The notes beneath the pieces were generated by a model. It did no database searches. It had not been told where the DNA came from and worked only from the letters and a program-made list of their open reading frames with translations. Positions 1 through 12,735 of a stretch of DNA of 64,000 bases are shown here, in pieces. The stretch is from Chiridota heheva (lineage: Eukaryota > Echinodermata > Holothuroidea > Apodida > Chiridotidae), in NCBI GenBank assembly GCA_020152595.1, contig JAIGNY010004072.1, positions 1,922,501 through 1,986,500 on the forward strand. The letters are read 5' to 3'. Made by a program: the position numbers and the translations under genes. How positions within the stretch are numbered: position 1 is the stretch's first letter; each line of letters opens with the position of its first letter.

Positions 1-500
1 AAAACTGAAGAAGAAAAAAATCGAAAATGAAGGAAATTTTTCAGAAATTGACAAAAAATCCCGAATTTTTTTCTTCTTTGAAAATTGAAAGAAAATGCAA
101 AAAACAAGGAAAATTGCTCGAAAAGGAAAAACATTTTCGGAAAATGAAAAACATTTCTTGGGGGAAACCAGAGAGGATTTCTCCTCGGTTGTCAGGTTGT
201 CACCCTTTCTTTTCGGTCGAAGGTCAAATTGGAAAATTGTTAACATAGAATTGGTAAAACTGAAGGAAAAATCATTGGGAATTTTGGAAGAATTTTCCGA
301 GATTTCCTGAACATTCCCCAAAATTGAAAGAAAATTATGCGAAAATGAAGGAAGTTTCCCGAAAATTTCGAATATCAAAGAAATTTATACCGTTTTTTTC
401 CGGTTGGGAAATTTTTAACTACAGTTGGTAAATTGAAGTAAAATTTGGTAAAAACTTCGTATATTTTGGTAAAATTTGCCAATATTTCCTGGAAATTGCA
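1..500. repeat. Degenerate A/T-rich low-complexity block
   Basis: The stretch is made of loosely repeated words such as GGAAATTT, GAAAATT and TTTTGGTAAAAT, with no fixed period. The short open frames inside it are a by-product of purine-rich sequence. It is probably an old, decayed simple repeat. No gene is seen. Confidence 0.5.
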
Positions 501-2829
501 GGAAATTTACCGATTGCAGCAACATGGTACATAAAACAATTTGCGCGCTTCTAAGCCTTAAAACTTTAGGTGCCATTTCGGTTTAAAACACCACCACGTA
601 CATTAATCCAAGTACGCGTAACTTGGACAGGTACTGACGTTAACATTATGAATAATTGCACGGAAACAATATACATTTTGAACACGATTTCGATGCAAGA
701 AAAACAGAAACATCGTATAGTTCATAAGCCAGAGGGGTGCATCGGTACCAAAAAGACTACCAAACGCCCTTCACACCATACATCTAGGGTGGTGACGAAA
801 ATGATGACGAAAGTGCTTTTTGGACGGTCCACATGAGTAGCATTCAAAATTTACAGCTGGTTTTAGTTTTTAACCTATACGTGTGTCTTATGTGTATTGC
901 GTTAAAATGCGGGTAAATGCTCATTATGATTATCAGATTATACTGTTTCTGAAATGAATCGCATGACAGTGATTAATGTGACCCAGTACCGAATGTCGTT
1001 CTTTTCACCTAGTGCATGTTTATGGAATTATATTACCTCCCAAGAAACTGAGCCATTCATGCAAACAATTGTGTAAAGTTTTGTTACCAGAGTATTGAAA
1101 ATAAACTTAGGAATATTAAAACATTCCAAGATCATGAATGTGCCACTTTTCCTGCTTGAAGCAATTTAAATGCCAAGCAGCAAGGCTCATGTTTATCTCA
1201 CTATGACTGTGGCGCAAGGGTAAGACGACCTGTATAATCGAACTTGTTCAACATCGTAACCTGTATGCTAAAAAGCTGGCATTGCTAAGCAAAAGTGTTG
1301 CATGCGAATTGGTATGCCACGCTGTTCAGAAGTCTTGATATGGATTGAGATAAATAACAATAACAAAGGATATAATCGGACCATAAATCAACATAACTGC
1401 TCAATGGCAGCGCCAATAATCACCACACCAAGGTCTGTAAAAGTTTTTCAGGCCACACCGGATTTTCAAGGAACATTTAGGCGGACCCTGGACCCATGTT
1501 GCTATTCACTCACTACTCGTGCACAGTCTGACAGTGCCGACTTTGGGATCTCAGTCAGTCAGTTCCCCCCTACTTACATACCTCCATTCACCCACTTGCT
1601 GCCGCTACAAGATCAATGGAGTAGAGTTTAGTGGGGCGAATGTGAACTTCATCTGTGTTGACACGGGACCCCAAAGGGCCTTGTGACCGTCGAGTATACT
1701 GACCAAAGTGACGGACGAAACATGGGCCAAGAGTACGGCAGCCGATGGGTAGCGGACGACAAGGAAATCATTCTTTCAATCAAACAGACAATGAATAACA
1801 GCAGTATGGTCATTATGGTACAGGCGTGAGAGTTAAGGGTTGAAGAAGACGGCGGGACTTTGCTTTGCTTGGTGACAAGGCGGTGAGCCGTGTTAATGAG
1901 TGATTGGTCACGTGTTGGCTTGAGATAAGGAGGTGAGATTTGGTAGTATGTCCTCGGACTGGTGGCTCTTGGGTGCCGGTGGTCAGATGGAAGATGGTGG
2001 TGGATGGCGACAGAGGTAACTAGTTGTTGATAGATGGCTTGAGTGGCGAAGGTGTCCCAGGTGGTGTGAAAGCCCTTCCAGATGCAATGGCTTTCGTTGT
2101 TAAACGCGACTGTCAGACTGTGTCTTGAATGATTTTTGTGACGATGCATAATATAGTCTTTGATCTGGTGTCCACTTACTGTGTTGGTATGATCGGGCAG
2201 ACCGGTTCAGTATTGACTGCAATATCAATTGAAGTTTTGATGACTTCGGTGGTTTGAGTTGGCTTAGTAGACACTAGTTTGTTTTTCGGAATTGGATCAT
2301 AAATAAGGGTAACTTTCTCTTGGACTAGAGCGTGAACTGGAGGTTGAAATTAAGTTTGAGAGAGAGAGAGAGAGGACATTTCATTTTCCGTGAGGCAGGT
2401 GAAGCGGTGCTGTCATGGGAGTATCGTTGATGTGAGACTAGGTTACTTAGAGGTGATGAAAGGGCATTTGAAGCCGGCAGGGTGATTTGATTTGCAGTGA
2501 ATCCAAATGACATTGTGTTTAGGATGGACGCAAGATTTGATGATGTGGTTCCCTCTGCAGCGTGGGCAGACAATTGGTGTGGAACACTGACGGGTGTTGT
2601 AACTTGTTGTAACATGTCTGTCCCTTCGACACCTGTGATTGTCCTAGAGACAGCTAGGACAGCGGAGTTCCCCTGCAATCGCCTTCCGTCCTCCCCGGCA
2701 AATGCAACTTCCTCAAACCATTAAAAGTAGTCAGGCTGTCAGGTAATTAAGGTCACTGTATCTCGGCCAAAAAAACGAGCCTTTCACCCCATGGCTTTAG
2801 CAGTTCCCGAAGCTGGGGAAAAGTGAAGT
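501..2829. other. Non-coding stretch, nothing recognised
   Basis: Frames of up to 166 codons occur on both strands (for example 1,649-2,149 minus and 2,325-2,678 minus). None shows a domain, cysteine pattern, signal peptide or convincing splice sites. A short GA run lies near 2,359. Because a DIRS-like fragment starts at 2,830, part of this stretch could be the 5' portion of that element, but nothing in the sequence proves it. Confidence 0.4.
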
Positions 2830-3430
2830 ATGTTCGACACCCACCTAGATGGAGTACCTGTCGGACGCCTGGTGGAGTTTACAGAGGTGTGGGAAGAAAT
2901 TACATCGGACTCTTGGGTACTCCAGACAATGCGGGAGGGTTACCGTCTGCAATTCATCTTTCCACACAGTTCCCTAGATGTCATGGTCCTTGGGCCACGT
3001 CCAAATACCATTTACATGCTTATCATCACATCCTAATCCATTGGGATCACAGGTGTTTTCTGGCGTTCCTCTTCGAGAGCCAAAATGTTGTTTACTGTTT
3101 TCCTAACTTTTTCTAAGGAAAGGCGACGGCATGATCTTGATGTACCTAGACGACTGTCTTATAATGTTGGACGACCAGGGAACGGTAGCCGCCCATACCA
3201 CCACCCATATCCTCGATCTCACCCATGATTTAGCACTTTAGGCGGGTCGTATATACTCAGCCAGGAAAAGGCAATTAACTGTCCAGGCCAGAGCAGAACT
3301 GATCTTGGGGAACTCAGTGTCACACGCGAAAGCGTGGCTGGTGTTCACGGGGTACATACAGAGCCTCGTGGACGTGGTCCCGTGGTATAGGTTTGGTATG
3401 AGGGATCGACAGTTTCACATCTTATCTAAT
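2830..3430 (+). mobile_element. DIRS/Ngaro-like retrotransposon, reverse transcriptase remnant
   Basis: Two pieces look like the reverse transcriptase of tyrosine-recombinase retrotransposons. The first, from about 2,860, reads GRLVEFTEVWEEITSDSW and then VLQTMREGYRL. This is the 'trp-xx-ile-thr-ser-asp, val-leu, gly-tyr' block typical of DIRS/Ngaro RT N-termini. The second starts at 3,122 and carries the catalytic YxDD box as MILMYLDDCLIMLDD. Near 3,370 is DVVPWYRFGMRDRQF, resembling the 'VPWGR' block after the palm. Stops and frame changes between the pieces show it is dead. No terminal repeats, RNase H or recombinase were seen. The DIRS assignment rests on remembered motif shapes; a search against Repbase DIRS elements would decide it. 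Confidence 0.6.
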
Positions 3431-5766
3431 TTCGTCCCCATGTCATGATCATATTGTCCTGTTTATATATTGCTCTTTCCCATGCTTCACATCTAAACTT
3501 ATCCTTTGAGGTGATATCACAAACACCAGCAAGATGGAGGTGGTTGTGATCATCGCTGATATGGGACAGGCCTTATAGGCCTATAGCATTTAAACTATGT
3601 TACTGCACGTAGCTAAATATTTCTATTTTGTAGTTTTGCATCTTCTTAAGTTGATATATACAGTTCTGCATCAAAAACTGGCTCAATTTTAGGAAAATGT
3701 AAAAATGCTGTATGTTTTACTGAGTAAAGTAATCACCAAAGTGGCCGCCACCAACAACCGTTATCGCGAAACTGAACTATTCAACATTGCAGCTAGACCC
3801 GGAAGTCTATTTCTATATGATTATCACGACGTGAATAGTCATCAAATTGCTCGCCGATGAGGAAAAAGATTTACGGAATATAAAATTTACATATGTCAAT
3901 CAAAATTTACATGATTTTCTTCAAAATGATTGGAGAGAAGAAGATTTAAACAAGCATAATATTCATTCGGGATTGAATATTCAGTACATCTCTTCGTGAT
4001 TTTACATAATTTCTCAGGAACCGATTCCATAAACTTAAGAGAAAGGTAAGTCACGACAAGATGATTTCTGGAGTGCATATTTTCCATCTTCACGAGGTTA
4101 CGAAAAAAGCTATATATCACTTAAATCATAACATAGGTTTATCTAATCTCATTATATTTGTGTATTTGTTTATTTGGTCGCTTTCCCAAAAAAGTGTTTT
4201 AAATTCTTACTTCCGGTTTCCCATTTCTTAACAGAGTCAGAACATGTTCGTTATATGCATACGGAGGACCTTGTTTATCATAGGGCCTACATTCACCAAA
4301 CAACGATGCTGCCCCCCCCCCTCCCCCTCACACTCCCTTTGCTCCTCCCCGTAAGTAGAAATCCACTTTATAAGAAGTCATGGCATTTCATTATGAGCTG
4401 CTCGTGGAAACTGTTGTAGTTGTAGATGTATACATTTATAATCTTTGCTTGGATTAAAGTAATTGACCACATACTATATGAGTCAAGTGAGTCTAGTGTT
4501 GATCCTTGGCCCTGGTTTATGATACTGAAGTGTATGCTAAGTAACAGCTAACATTACGTTGGTTATAGATATGATCTTTGCTTGGAGACATTTTCTGAAT
4601 GGTAATAACATTGATGTAATATACCCTAATGTCAATTCACCCTCAATTGACTAATCACAGTCTTTATCAGCACAAAAGCAAATTGTCCAGTATTGGTGAT
4701 ACTGGTAGTAAACACTGATGCATTTAGGACTTAACTACCACTGTATGTTTATCAATCTTGTAGACTGGTGGAGCATCAAATTGAATGTATAATAAATGAT
4801 CAATTCTTTCAGTTTTCTTATATTGATTCTTGTTGTAGTACCAGTCATGCAAATAGAGACTTCACAAAAGATACTTGGCTGTGAACTTGACCACATCCCT
4901 GCACATCATAAGTCTTAATTGTTGTGGTAATTTTCACTGTACGTCTCCTGTCAATATGATCTACCTGGGCCTACCTACCTACTGTCTGTCAAAAATCCTT
5001 TCCCTCCATTGTTTACCCCCTATATCTCTTATTTCATAAGCAAGGTGGTGGTTCTTATGTACATTTTTGTTAAGATAGTGTTTTGCTCTTGGTAAAGCGC
5101 TTTTACTGTCAGGCTATTAAGCTGTGTATTTGGTTAATATGAAATTAAAAAAGTATTCCAATTTCAGTGTTACTCCTGCCTATGTGTCCCACTTGCAGAT
5201 CATTGTGTTGCTAACTCATGATGTATGACCTTTTGTTCAATTTATAAATTAGAATATTGAAAGGTTACTGGTACTGCTGATATTGGCCTGCATTAGATTA
5301 GAGTTGCAGCCTCACCATTGCCTTCCTGCTGTTGCTGTTGCAATAATGTTTGTTTAATTGTACATATGTTCAGCTCCATGTCAAGTGTTTTTCATATAAC
5401 TTCAAATTTTGGTATCAAATTCTTTTCTATTTAATAATGTTTGGAGTATTTGATATACATGTTTTAGCACTATTTTTTTGTTGTTGTAAAAGTGTGTTTA
5501 AATTATTTTTGTGCCCAAATCTCAAAATTGAGCTCAGGTTTACTTTTACATCCTGATAAGAGTCTGTGGTCCAAGTTGCAAACTTTGTGCACTATTCAAA
5601 AGATAAATATGTGACATTAAATTTTTGCTTTATAGAAAAATATTTATGTATTACATTTTCATATTCAGAAAGACCAGTAGTCAGGTAGTATGAGCCAACA
5701 CGTTTTGTAGCTTTATAAGAAGCTTTAAAAATGTAGAGGTCTCAGATGATCGAGTTACTGTTTATA
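3431..5766. other. Non-coding stretch with a poly-C tract
   Basis: No exon, RNA gene or transposon end was recognised. A C-rich run lies at about 4,311-4,350. Short open frames (3,896-4,120 minus; 5,350-5,556 plus) have no recognisable features. Confidence 0.45.
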
Positions 5767-6777
5767 CACTCTTTAAAAAAAAAAGATCTTCAAGGTTTTC
5801 AGTGGGACCCTGAGGTTCTTTGCAGAACCCTAAGGTTCTTTGCAGAACCTTGAGGTTCTTTGATAGGTAGAAGGGCTCTCTTTTTTTTTAGTCAGCGTTC
5901 AGTGTGGAACCTGGATTCCTTCGGTTTGTAAAGGGTTATTTACAATTTTCTATACTTTTCAAAAAACATCAGACGTAATTAACCAATTATTTCTTGAATG
6001 TTTAGACCTTAAGAGCGAAGTTGAAATACTATTTCAAATATACACTTGTTTTGATAAATAATTAATTTGTGATAATGAAAATGCAATATTTTTAGAAAAA
6101 TTTAGTTTCGAGTATTGACTATAGAACGTTTGATCCTGTAAAAAACTAAAATAAAACAAACGTATTCTTAACATAGATATCTTGAAAAAACTTAAAATAC
6201 TATCTTAGCCAAATCCCATATCAAGGAAAAAAACATTAACTACAAATTTGGAGAAAACTTAAATTGGATTTCAAGTTTCTTTTCACATAATGACACGTAC
6301 ATTACTGGAATTTTTTGTTCAATTATTGAGTATGCACTTTACTCTAACATATTGCCCAGATCTGCTTAAAACATATGAATTTTTGTTTGTTTGAACCTAC
6401 ATATGTACATATGCTTACGAATTATCTTGGCTCTAAACGGAGTAAGATATCAACATGGGTTTTTCACCAATTTGTTTCTTCACTTGTTCTCTATTAAATG
6501 AAAATTCACAGGAATATTCCTTTAATTATGGTAAAAAAATGTACCTCGCCTTAACACATGATTGATGGAAATTGATTCGGTCCCATAATTTTTAATATAA
6601 AACACATATGAAGAATATGAACATATATAAATAACCCCCATAGGTTCCACGGAGAACCGTATTTCCTGTGGTTTTGAGGTTCTATGAAAAATCAATATAG
6701 ACGGTTCCTTGAAGAACCTAAGTGGGTTCCAAATACGTGACAAGCTATATAACCGTGGAACCTTCTTTCTAAGAGTG
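5767..6777. mobile_element. Non-autonomous DNA transposon with CACTCTT inverted ends
   Basis: The left end begins CACTCTTTAAAAAAAAAAGA. The right end, read on the opposite strand, begins CACTCTTAGAAAGAAGGTTC, giving inverted termini of about 20 bp with mismatches. Both ends are flanked by TATA, so the target duplication is TA or TATA. The inner ends hold repeated GGTTCT/AGAACC words that can fold, e.g. AGGTTCTTTGCAGAACC twice near 5,813-5,850 and similar words at 6,640-6,760. No transposase is visible in the roughly 1 kb between. The TA-type duplication would suit a Tc1/mariner-like driver, but the family is not established. Confidence 0.65.
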
Positions 6778-7450
6778 TATACCAAATAGATCCTTATATA
6801 ATAAACTTCTCTTCTTTCCTTTCTTCACAGAAAATATCAGCAGCACAAGAAGCAAAATCTTGTTTCATTAAATTGTTAAATATAAAAGAGAATTAAAGAC
6901 TTTAAACAACATTTTGTAACACGCCCTCCCACAAGTAAGTCCACATCAAAACCTATGTACAGAGTCAACAATAGTGTGAATGAAGTGTACCTCCTTCAGA
7001 AAAATAGTTTTTCTCTAAAAAGCTTGTAATGTGTATTTTTCATCACATTGAACAAGTTTGACTTTGAGATCTTATGATGAGCATTCTATGCAGCAGTGAA
7101 GATGCCTGTTCCAAGTGATGATTATTTGTATTCAATTCTGCCAGATCTATAAAAAGTATCGAAGAAAAATATAACCTTACAGGAAGTTAGTACTGCATTA
7201 AGTATAATGTATTTCACACACTCATTAATTTTAATGAAGTACTTTTTTCAACTTTGTATGACCATTCGTTTAAGTTTCCGAGAAGTCTTTGGAGGAGTTA
7301 CAGTGCATAGGTCTTTTCGAGAGTAAATTTTGAAATGACAGATGTTTTCCTATATATCTAACTGTATTTGTAAATATTCATGAAGTAATCATAATCTGGA
7401 ACTATTCATGAAATCATTTAGAATGAAGAAGAAGTTGATCATATAACACG
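6778..7450. other. Non-coding stretch, nothing recognised
   Basis: AT-rich sequence between a transposon end and a hAT-like remnant. No exon or repeat boundary was seen. It may include the eroded 5' part of the hAT-like gene. Confidence 0.35.
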
Positions 7451-8100
7451 ATGCACTCAAAGCAGAAGACTTCAGGACAGTGTAGTCAGGTAGTACTGAC
7501 CACATGTAGACAACGACCATACCAATTAAAAAGAGAGATGAAATCCATTTTTCATGAACTTATTGACTTATTGCTAATTGGCAGATTGGTAGATATAAAA
7601 AACAGATTCAGCAAAAGCTCTACTAAGCTGGTATTATCAGTAAAGGGGCTAATGCTTGACTCAGTAACCTTCCTCGACTTTTCAACTGTCCAACCTCCTG
7701 TCAACTTTATGCCTTATCACCTAGATCAAGAGCAAATCAAAAATGAGATGAAATTTGCAAAGACGTACATTCTAGAGATTTGAAAAGGTGCAGACACCTC
7801 TAACTTTCGCCAAACCTACAGCAGGGTTGAAAATCCTGTGTCAAGTAAAAGATGCGTTCCCGCTTTTTATAAATTGTATTGCTGCGGAGCAAACAATTGG
7901 CAGATTGGAGCTCCATCTGCCATGTGCGAAAACAGTTTCTCATGTCTAACATGTTTGCTGTCCCAACACGTCGATCAAAGCTACGCCAACATTTAAGAGA
8001 TCTGTTTCTTCTGTTATTCCAGAAAGATTTAATCCACAGTCTGTGCAACGACGAACTTTTGCATAAATTCAAGCTAGAATCAGGAAAGCTTTCAATTTGA
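7451..8100 (+). pseudogene. hAT-like transposase C-terminal remnant
   Basis: The frame at 7,451-7,783 has the character of the region before the hAT dimerisation domain: LVDIKNRFSKSSTKL, then FLDFSTVQPPVNFMPYHLD and NEMKFAKTYI. The continuation at about 7,900-7,950 reads GAPSAMCENSFSCL, which matches the 'P(T/S)AMCENSFS' block common in hAT-derived C-termini. A frame change then leads to NMFAVPTRRSKLRQHL and SLCNDELLHKF (about 7,940-8,070), the usual end of that domain. Several stops and shifts make it inactive. The DDE catalytic residues upstream were not found, nor were terminal inverted repeats. The family call comes from motif recognition; a Pfam Dimer_Tnp_hAT search would confirm or refute it. 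Confidence 0.6.
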
Positions 8101-9189
8101 TATTTTAAAGGACTATTGACATGCATGTAGAGATAACACACGCTAAAATTAAAGAAAACATGTTGAAAAATAATGAAAAAGCAAAAACTTTCAATAAAGT
8201 CAGATTAAACTTGAAGGACAAACAAGGTTTTATTCGTGAAATGCTATATGTCAGGCTAGATGATTTGTAAAAGAGTTAAGATTTTGATTGAAATCAATCA
8301 CTAAACACTTGAAACTTGCAACTTAATATGAGGATCATCTAGATTTTTTTTTTTTATTTTTTATTATGCATGCGCTTTCAGTAAAGTAGTAATCAATATT
8401 ATCTTGTTAATGTACGACAAAAGTAAGTTGCTTGGTGAATTACAAGAACATAAGAAAAAAAGTGATTTTTATTTGGATGTACTTCGTAATCTGTACTATG
8501 AATACTTGAATATGATAGAAAAAAAACAAACTTAATCAGGATAATCACCGGATGACACTTTCCCAATAATCTGATAACCATCTTGTAAATAAAAAAAAGT
8601 GTTATAGACATACCGTGAGCTACCTGGAACCGTGCCACATTATTCTTAGAACGAATTTTAATGGAATCACAGTTAAACACTTAAAGTAGTTTGTGCCTCC
8701 CCCCCCCCTTCTCCCACACCTTCACCCTCCCCGCACTGTTGTGCCCTCCCACTGTTGCGCCCTCCCCTCCCTTAGAAAATAATCCTGGCTACGGGGACCT
8801 GAATGTGTTTTTGAGGGCTTAAGCCCCCTTTAAAACGAGAATCTAGACATGCCCCTGCGGGAATCCAATGAAAATGTAGGCCCGGCGATGATTCTTCACG
8901 ATTATGGAAAACTACGTCGCAACAACTTTCCACATTGTCAAAAAAAAACTTTCTTTGAAAAGTTCAGAACTTTTTAAACCTTTGATCGAAATTTTGTGCA
9001 CACAGAGAGCTTATACACATTGTGTGTTGCTGGCCGTCTGTGCACCATAGCTTGACGGCCAATATGGCGGTACAAGCAACACCGAAAATCCTATGATATT
9101 TCGCGTAAAACTCTATACGAGATATGTCACAAGAAATTTCCGCGCTTTCGTTTTGCCTATATACATTTATCAGTCAGAGAGAATCCTGG
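8101..9189. other. Non-coding stretch with C-rich tract and possible hAT end
   Basis: No gene seen. A C-rich run at about 8,697-8,775 precedes AATCCTGGCTACGGGG. That word resembles the complement of the common hAT terminus CAGTGGCGTAGCCAGGA and may be a decayed transposon end. Near 9,140 the words TTTCCGCGCTTTCG and GCCTATATACAT relate to the repeat family at 9.7-10.6 kb. Confidence 0.35.
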
Positions 9190-9666
9190 ACTTTTGGTGT
9201 AATAAAAGAACACACCAAAACTTGGAGCTTCGTATTCATTAAGGTCTATAGAGGGCGCTATTTTAACTTGTGATAACGTTATATCAATGGGGTTTTTACT
9301 AAGAAAACGGTAGTATTTGTATAATGTAACGTATGATGCATGTGTACGGTATCAGCGATGACTAAGCCAACACAAAATCATGTGTCGAGAAGGCTGTTCA
9401 AAAGGTCAACGACCTGTCAATGGAAGTCTGTTGTTATTTTATCGCGAAGTCCACAATAAAATTGATAAGTCCGCGGTCAAATCTAATGAATATTCATTTG
9501 ATATCCATTTTTCTTTTAACCCCCTCCCCCTCCCCTCCCCCTTTAGCATTCTCATTTAAAATCCCCATTGACTTAAAGTGATCACTATAATTAAAATGGC
9601 GGCCTCCATTGATCTTAATGAATACGAAGCTCCAAATTTTGGTGTATTTATTATCGCACCAAAAGT
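9190..9666. mobile_element. Inverted-repeat element (MITE-like), about 477 bp
   Basis: The left end starts ACTTTTGGTGTAATAAAAGA and continues through GGAGCTTCGTATTCATTAAG. The right end on the other strand starts ACTTTTGGTGCGATAATAAA and continues through the same GGAGCTTCGTATTCATTAAG. The terminal repeats are about 55 bp with a few differences. The interior has no coding capacity, and a pyrimidine-rich run lies near 9,525. The target duplication is not clear, so the superfamily is not assigned. Confidence 0.65.
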
Positions 9667-9689
9667 TCATGATACTCCCCTACTGTTTA

Positions 9690-10600
9690 ATCCAGAAACC
9701 TATATGATTTTCATACGAAAGTGAATATTATAATATCCTTACAATGATTTGTTCTTCCCTGAACCTGTTTTTTTTTAAATCTCTACGACATACTGGATAA
9801 CTTTGAAATATATATCATATACGTTCCACACAGTTTTTTTTTCTTTTTCTTTTTCAGAGTTCCTCTATTTTCCGCGTTTTCGTTTTACGTGTAAATGTTA
9901 GTGTGTATTATGTATACATGTATGTATAGGCATATGTTTTAACCTGTGTTGTATAGCTTTAAAAGTATATCCGATGTCGGAATTTATTTTAAAACGATTT
10001 GTATACCCTCCTAGCAATACATTTAAAGTTTTAAAGATTTCCGCGTTTTACGTGTAAATGTTAGTGCGCATTATGTATACATAAATGCGCAGAAATTTCT
10101 TTTAACATATCTCGTATAGCAACAAAAGTATATACGATGTCGGGATTTAGTTTAAAATGAATGTTTGAATGTCCTTACAGTCAATTTGCAAGATTTAAAA
10201 ATTCCAAAAACCTATATGAATGTCGGATTTTCCTACAAAAGTGAATAACTTGATAATATCCTTGCAATGTTTTTTTCTCCCCTGAACCTGTTTTAAAAAT
10301 ATGTACGACATATTAGATAACTTTGAAATATGTATCATATATTACAGTTTTTTTTCTTCTTCAAAGTTCCGCCATTTCCCGCGTTTTCGTTTCACGTATA
10401 AAATGTTAGTGTGTATTATGTATACACGTATGTATAGACAAAACGAAAACGCGGAAAGCACGTAAACTTCTTTTAAAGACTTGTATAGCTTTAAAAGTAT
10501 ATATGATGTCGGGATTTAGTTTATAATGATTGTTATACTCTCCTAGCAATAAATTGATAAGTTTACAACTTTCCGCGTTTCCGCGTTTTCGTACCAATCC
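9690..10600. repeat. Locally duplicated block with CCGCGTTTTCG words
   Basis: The segment at 9,697-10,035 is repeated in diverged form at 10,208-10,595. Both copies share 'CCTATATGA', 'CCTGAACCTGTTTT', 'ACGACATA..GGATAACTTTGAAATAT' and then TTTCCGCGTTTTCGT followed by TGTATTATGTATACA. A third shorter copy of the second half lies at 10,036-10,190. A reversed word, AAAACGAAAACGCGG, at about 10,440-10,456 can pair with the forward words. A mobile element present in several partial copies is the likely source. No gene. Confidence 0.6.
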
Positions 10601-11234
10601 CTAAGTGTCCTCTCCTCCCTGAACTCAATGCGTGACCGCTGGCATCATTTTAAGTGTTTTGTGCAATAATGGATTGCCCACATGGAATTGCCCCTGTTGG
10701 CCATGAATATTCATAAATATTTACGAATCAAGAAAGCGACCAGGTAGCGCCTGTCTTCAGGCATCTTACTGAATGTGATTTACTTGATCTGATGGTTGGG
10801 ATAGTTTGCCACAAGTAAGGACCAATTTTGGTTTTGTTCATTTTGTAAACGCGTTAAATGGCCTATTTTTAGTGTTTTCATGAGTCGAACAGTGGCCGAC
10901 GGTTGCTTAAAGTGTAGGTCATTTCTCAAGTTTGAATGCTTCAAAGTGAGAAAAATTAGGTTGCCTTGTAGCTTCAGCAATGCTCTTTTATTTCTGGATA
11001 TCGTTTGCCTTTATTCCTTCAAAACTGCGAACAACTTGGGCAAAACATGCATGAGCAGTGAATTCAAATTTTGCGGCTGGATTCAAATTTATATGACGTC
11101 ATTATGTTTAAAGATTTCAGGTCAAGTAAGGTCAGTCCTCCGACTGCAACGAGGAAAATATGTTTTAAATACGAACTTTCTGGGTAAGACTCATAACAAA
11201 AAATAACAAACAGAAAAAACGTTTTTGTTTATGT
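10601..11234. other. Non-coding stretch
   Basis: The frames at 10,780-10,980 (minus) and 10,880-11,206 (plus) overlap each other and lack domain or exon signals. Nothing is supported here. Confidence 0.35.
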
Positions 11235-11905
11235 GGTGAGCATTTTGACAGCCATCTTGAAAATCATCAAATTACTATAAGAAAGCTGCTCTATATCGAT
11301 GTCCTGCAATCCAGAAACCATTTTGGTAAAATATAGTCTTCTTTGTACCAATTTGCCAAAATTTGGGCGCCGGCTTATAGACTACTGTGTATATCATGCA
11401 AGATGAGAGTGACCAACGCTCATAGGGAAAATGCCTTGTAGCAAGTCCCCATGTTATCTCAAGTAGTTCAATATTTAATTTTGGTACATTGCAATGTTCT
11501 CAGGTTGATAAATGTAGTTCGTCACAAATAAATGGTCTATTTTATAAATAAAAACATCAAGAATGTTATACGTTTTAAAAGAAATTAAAAACAGTGGCTA
11601 GCTTGGCCGCCATTTTGGATTTGCATGATGTTTCTCGGTCAACGGAAATCTTCCTGACTTTAGATTTGTCTGTGATTTAGAAAACCTACACGAGAAGGTC
11701 TAAAATACCTTTGAAAGGCAACGTTTTGGCGGCCATCTTGGAAATCATCACACCACTAGATAAAAGCTACACAATATCGATGTCCAAAAAATATTTTCGG
11801 AAAATTCAGATTTTTTTACATCTGGAAAATTAATGTTTCGTCTGGTAGTCTTTTTGGTACCAATTTACTAATATTTGGGCCCTGGCTTATGGACTAGTAT
11901 AGACC
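11235..11905. repeat. Pair of diverged direct repeats (CCATCTTG..ATATCGATGTCC)
   Basis: A segment at about 11,235-11,390 recurs at about 11,718-11,905. Each has GCCATCTTG(A/G)AAATCATCA, then ATATCGATGTCC, then GTACCAATTT followed by ATTTGGGC and GGCTTATGGACTA or GGCTTATAGACTA. The copies are about 480 bp apart. The words GGCCGCCATTTTG and GGCGGCCATCTTG nearby recur across the window, so this is probably a dispersed repeat family. Confidence 0.55.
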
Positions 11906-12727
11906 TATCGTATATTATATATCGTGTACTGGTATACAGATTATGTTCAAATTTATTCAAAATTCAACTAATAATCAAAACCGGTTGATCAATTGGGAAC
12001 TTTACTTTAAACTGTCTTGTTTCGTATTCTAAACCATAAGTTTTACCTACCTGATACCAGATTTACCAACCGTAGTCTTAAATTATACTGACAGTCTCAA
12101 AAAAAAAAAAAATGTGAGAAAGGGAGGGGAGGGTGGGTGACACCTCCCACACCCCCGGTATTTACGTGCCTGCCTGTGCACATATCATGCGGCACATACC
12201 GGAAACTAAACACCTTACACACTTTGCAAGCAGTATTAGTGTTTCCTAATATTTGACTCTACAAATCCCCGACCAACTCAGTTGTAACAAAATGGCCAAG
12301 TAGGAGGAAGGCATGTACTGTAAACTTTCTCTATAAATTGACAAATAGGTTTATCACATTTTTCACAAGTGATCGTCATGGTTTTGTACCGTGAAAATCA
12401 TGCATTTCTGGCTTTTGGAAGGTCCACACCATTAAATACACGAAGGCCCATTGCGGTTGATGCATGGCAAATGGGTATTACTGAAATGTACGCATGCCTA
12501 AAGAGATAAAACGTGGGTAAACTATATTGTGTGTGGTTTTTTATACCACAGATGACAGAATGATGTGCTATGATTTGTTATCCTTCTCATTATTATAGAT
12601 TCGCATCAAGTAATTTCAGATACCTCTGTAGCAAAAAGGATTCACCCGTAGAACCTCATCTTGATAAAGCACATGTCCAGTTTCTCTGTTATTCAATTGA
12701 ACTCATTCATAGCAAATGTGTATATGG
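11906..12727. other. Non-coding stretch
   Basis: Contains an A run at 12,100-12,112 followed by GGGAGGGGAGGGTGGGTG, a possible G-quadruplex on the plus strand. No exon of the neighbouring minus-strand EMI gene was recognised here. Confidence 0.35.
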
Positions 12728-12735
12728 TATACAGA

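Noticed and set aside
1649-2149. 166-codon minus-strand frame
   Set aside because: No domain, low-complexity composition, opposite strand to the DIRS-like fragment, no splice or promoter support.
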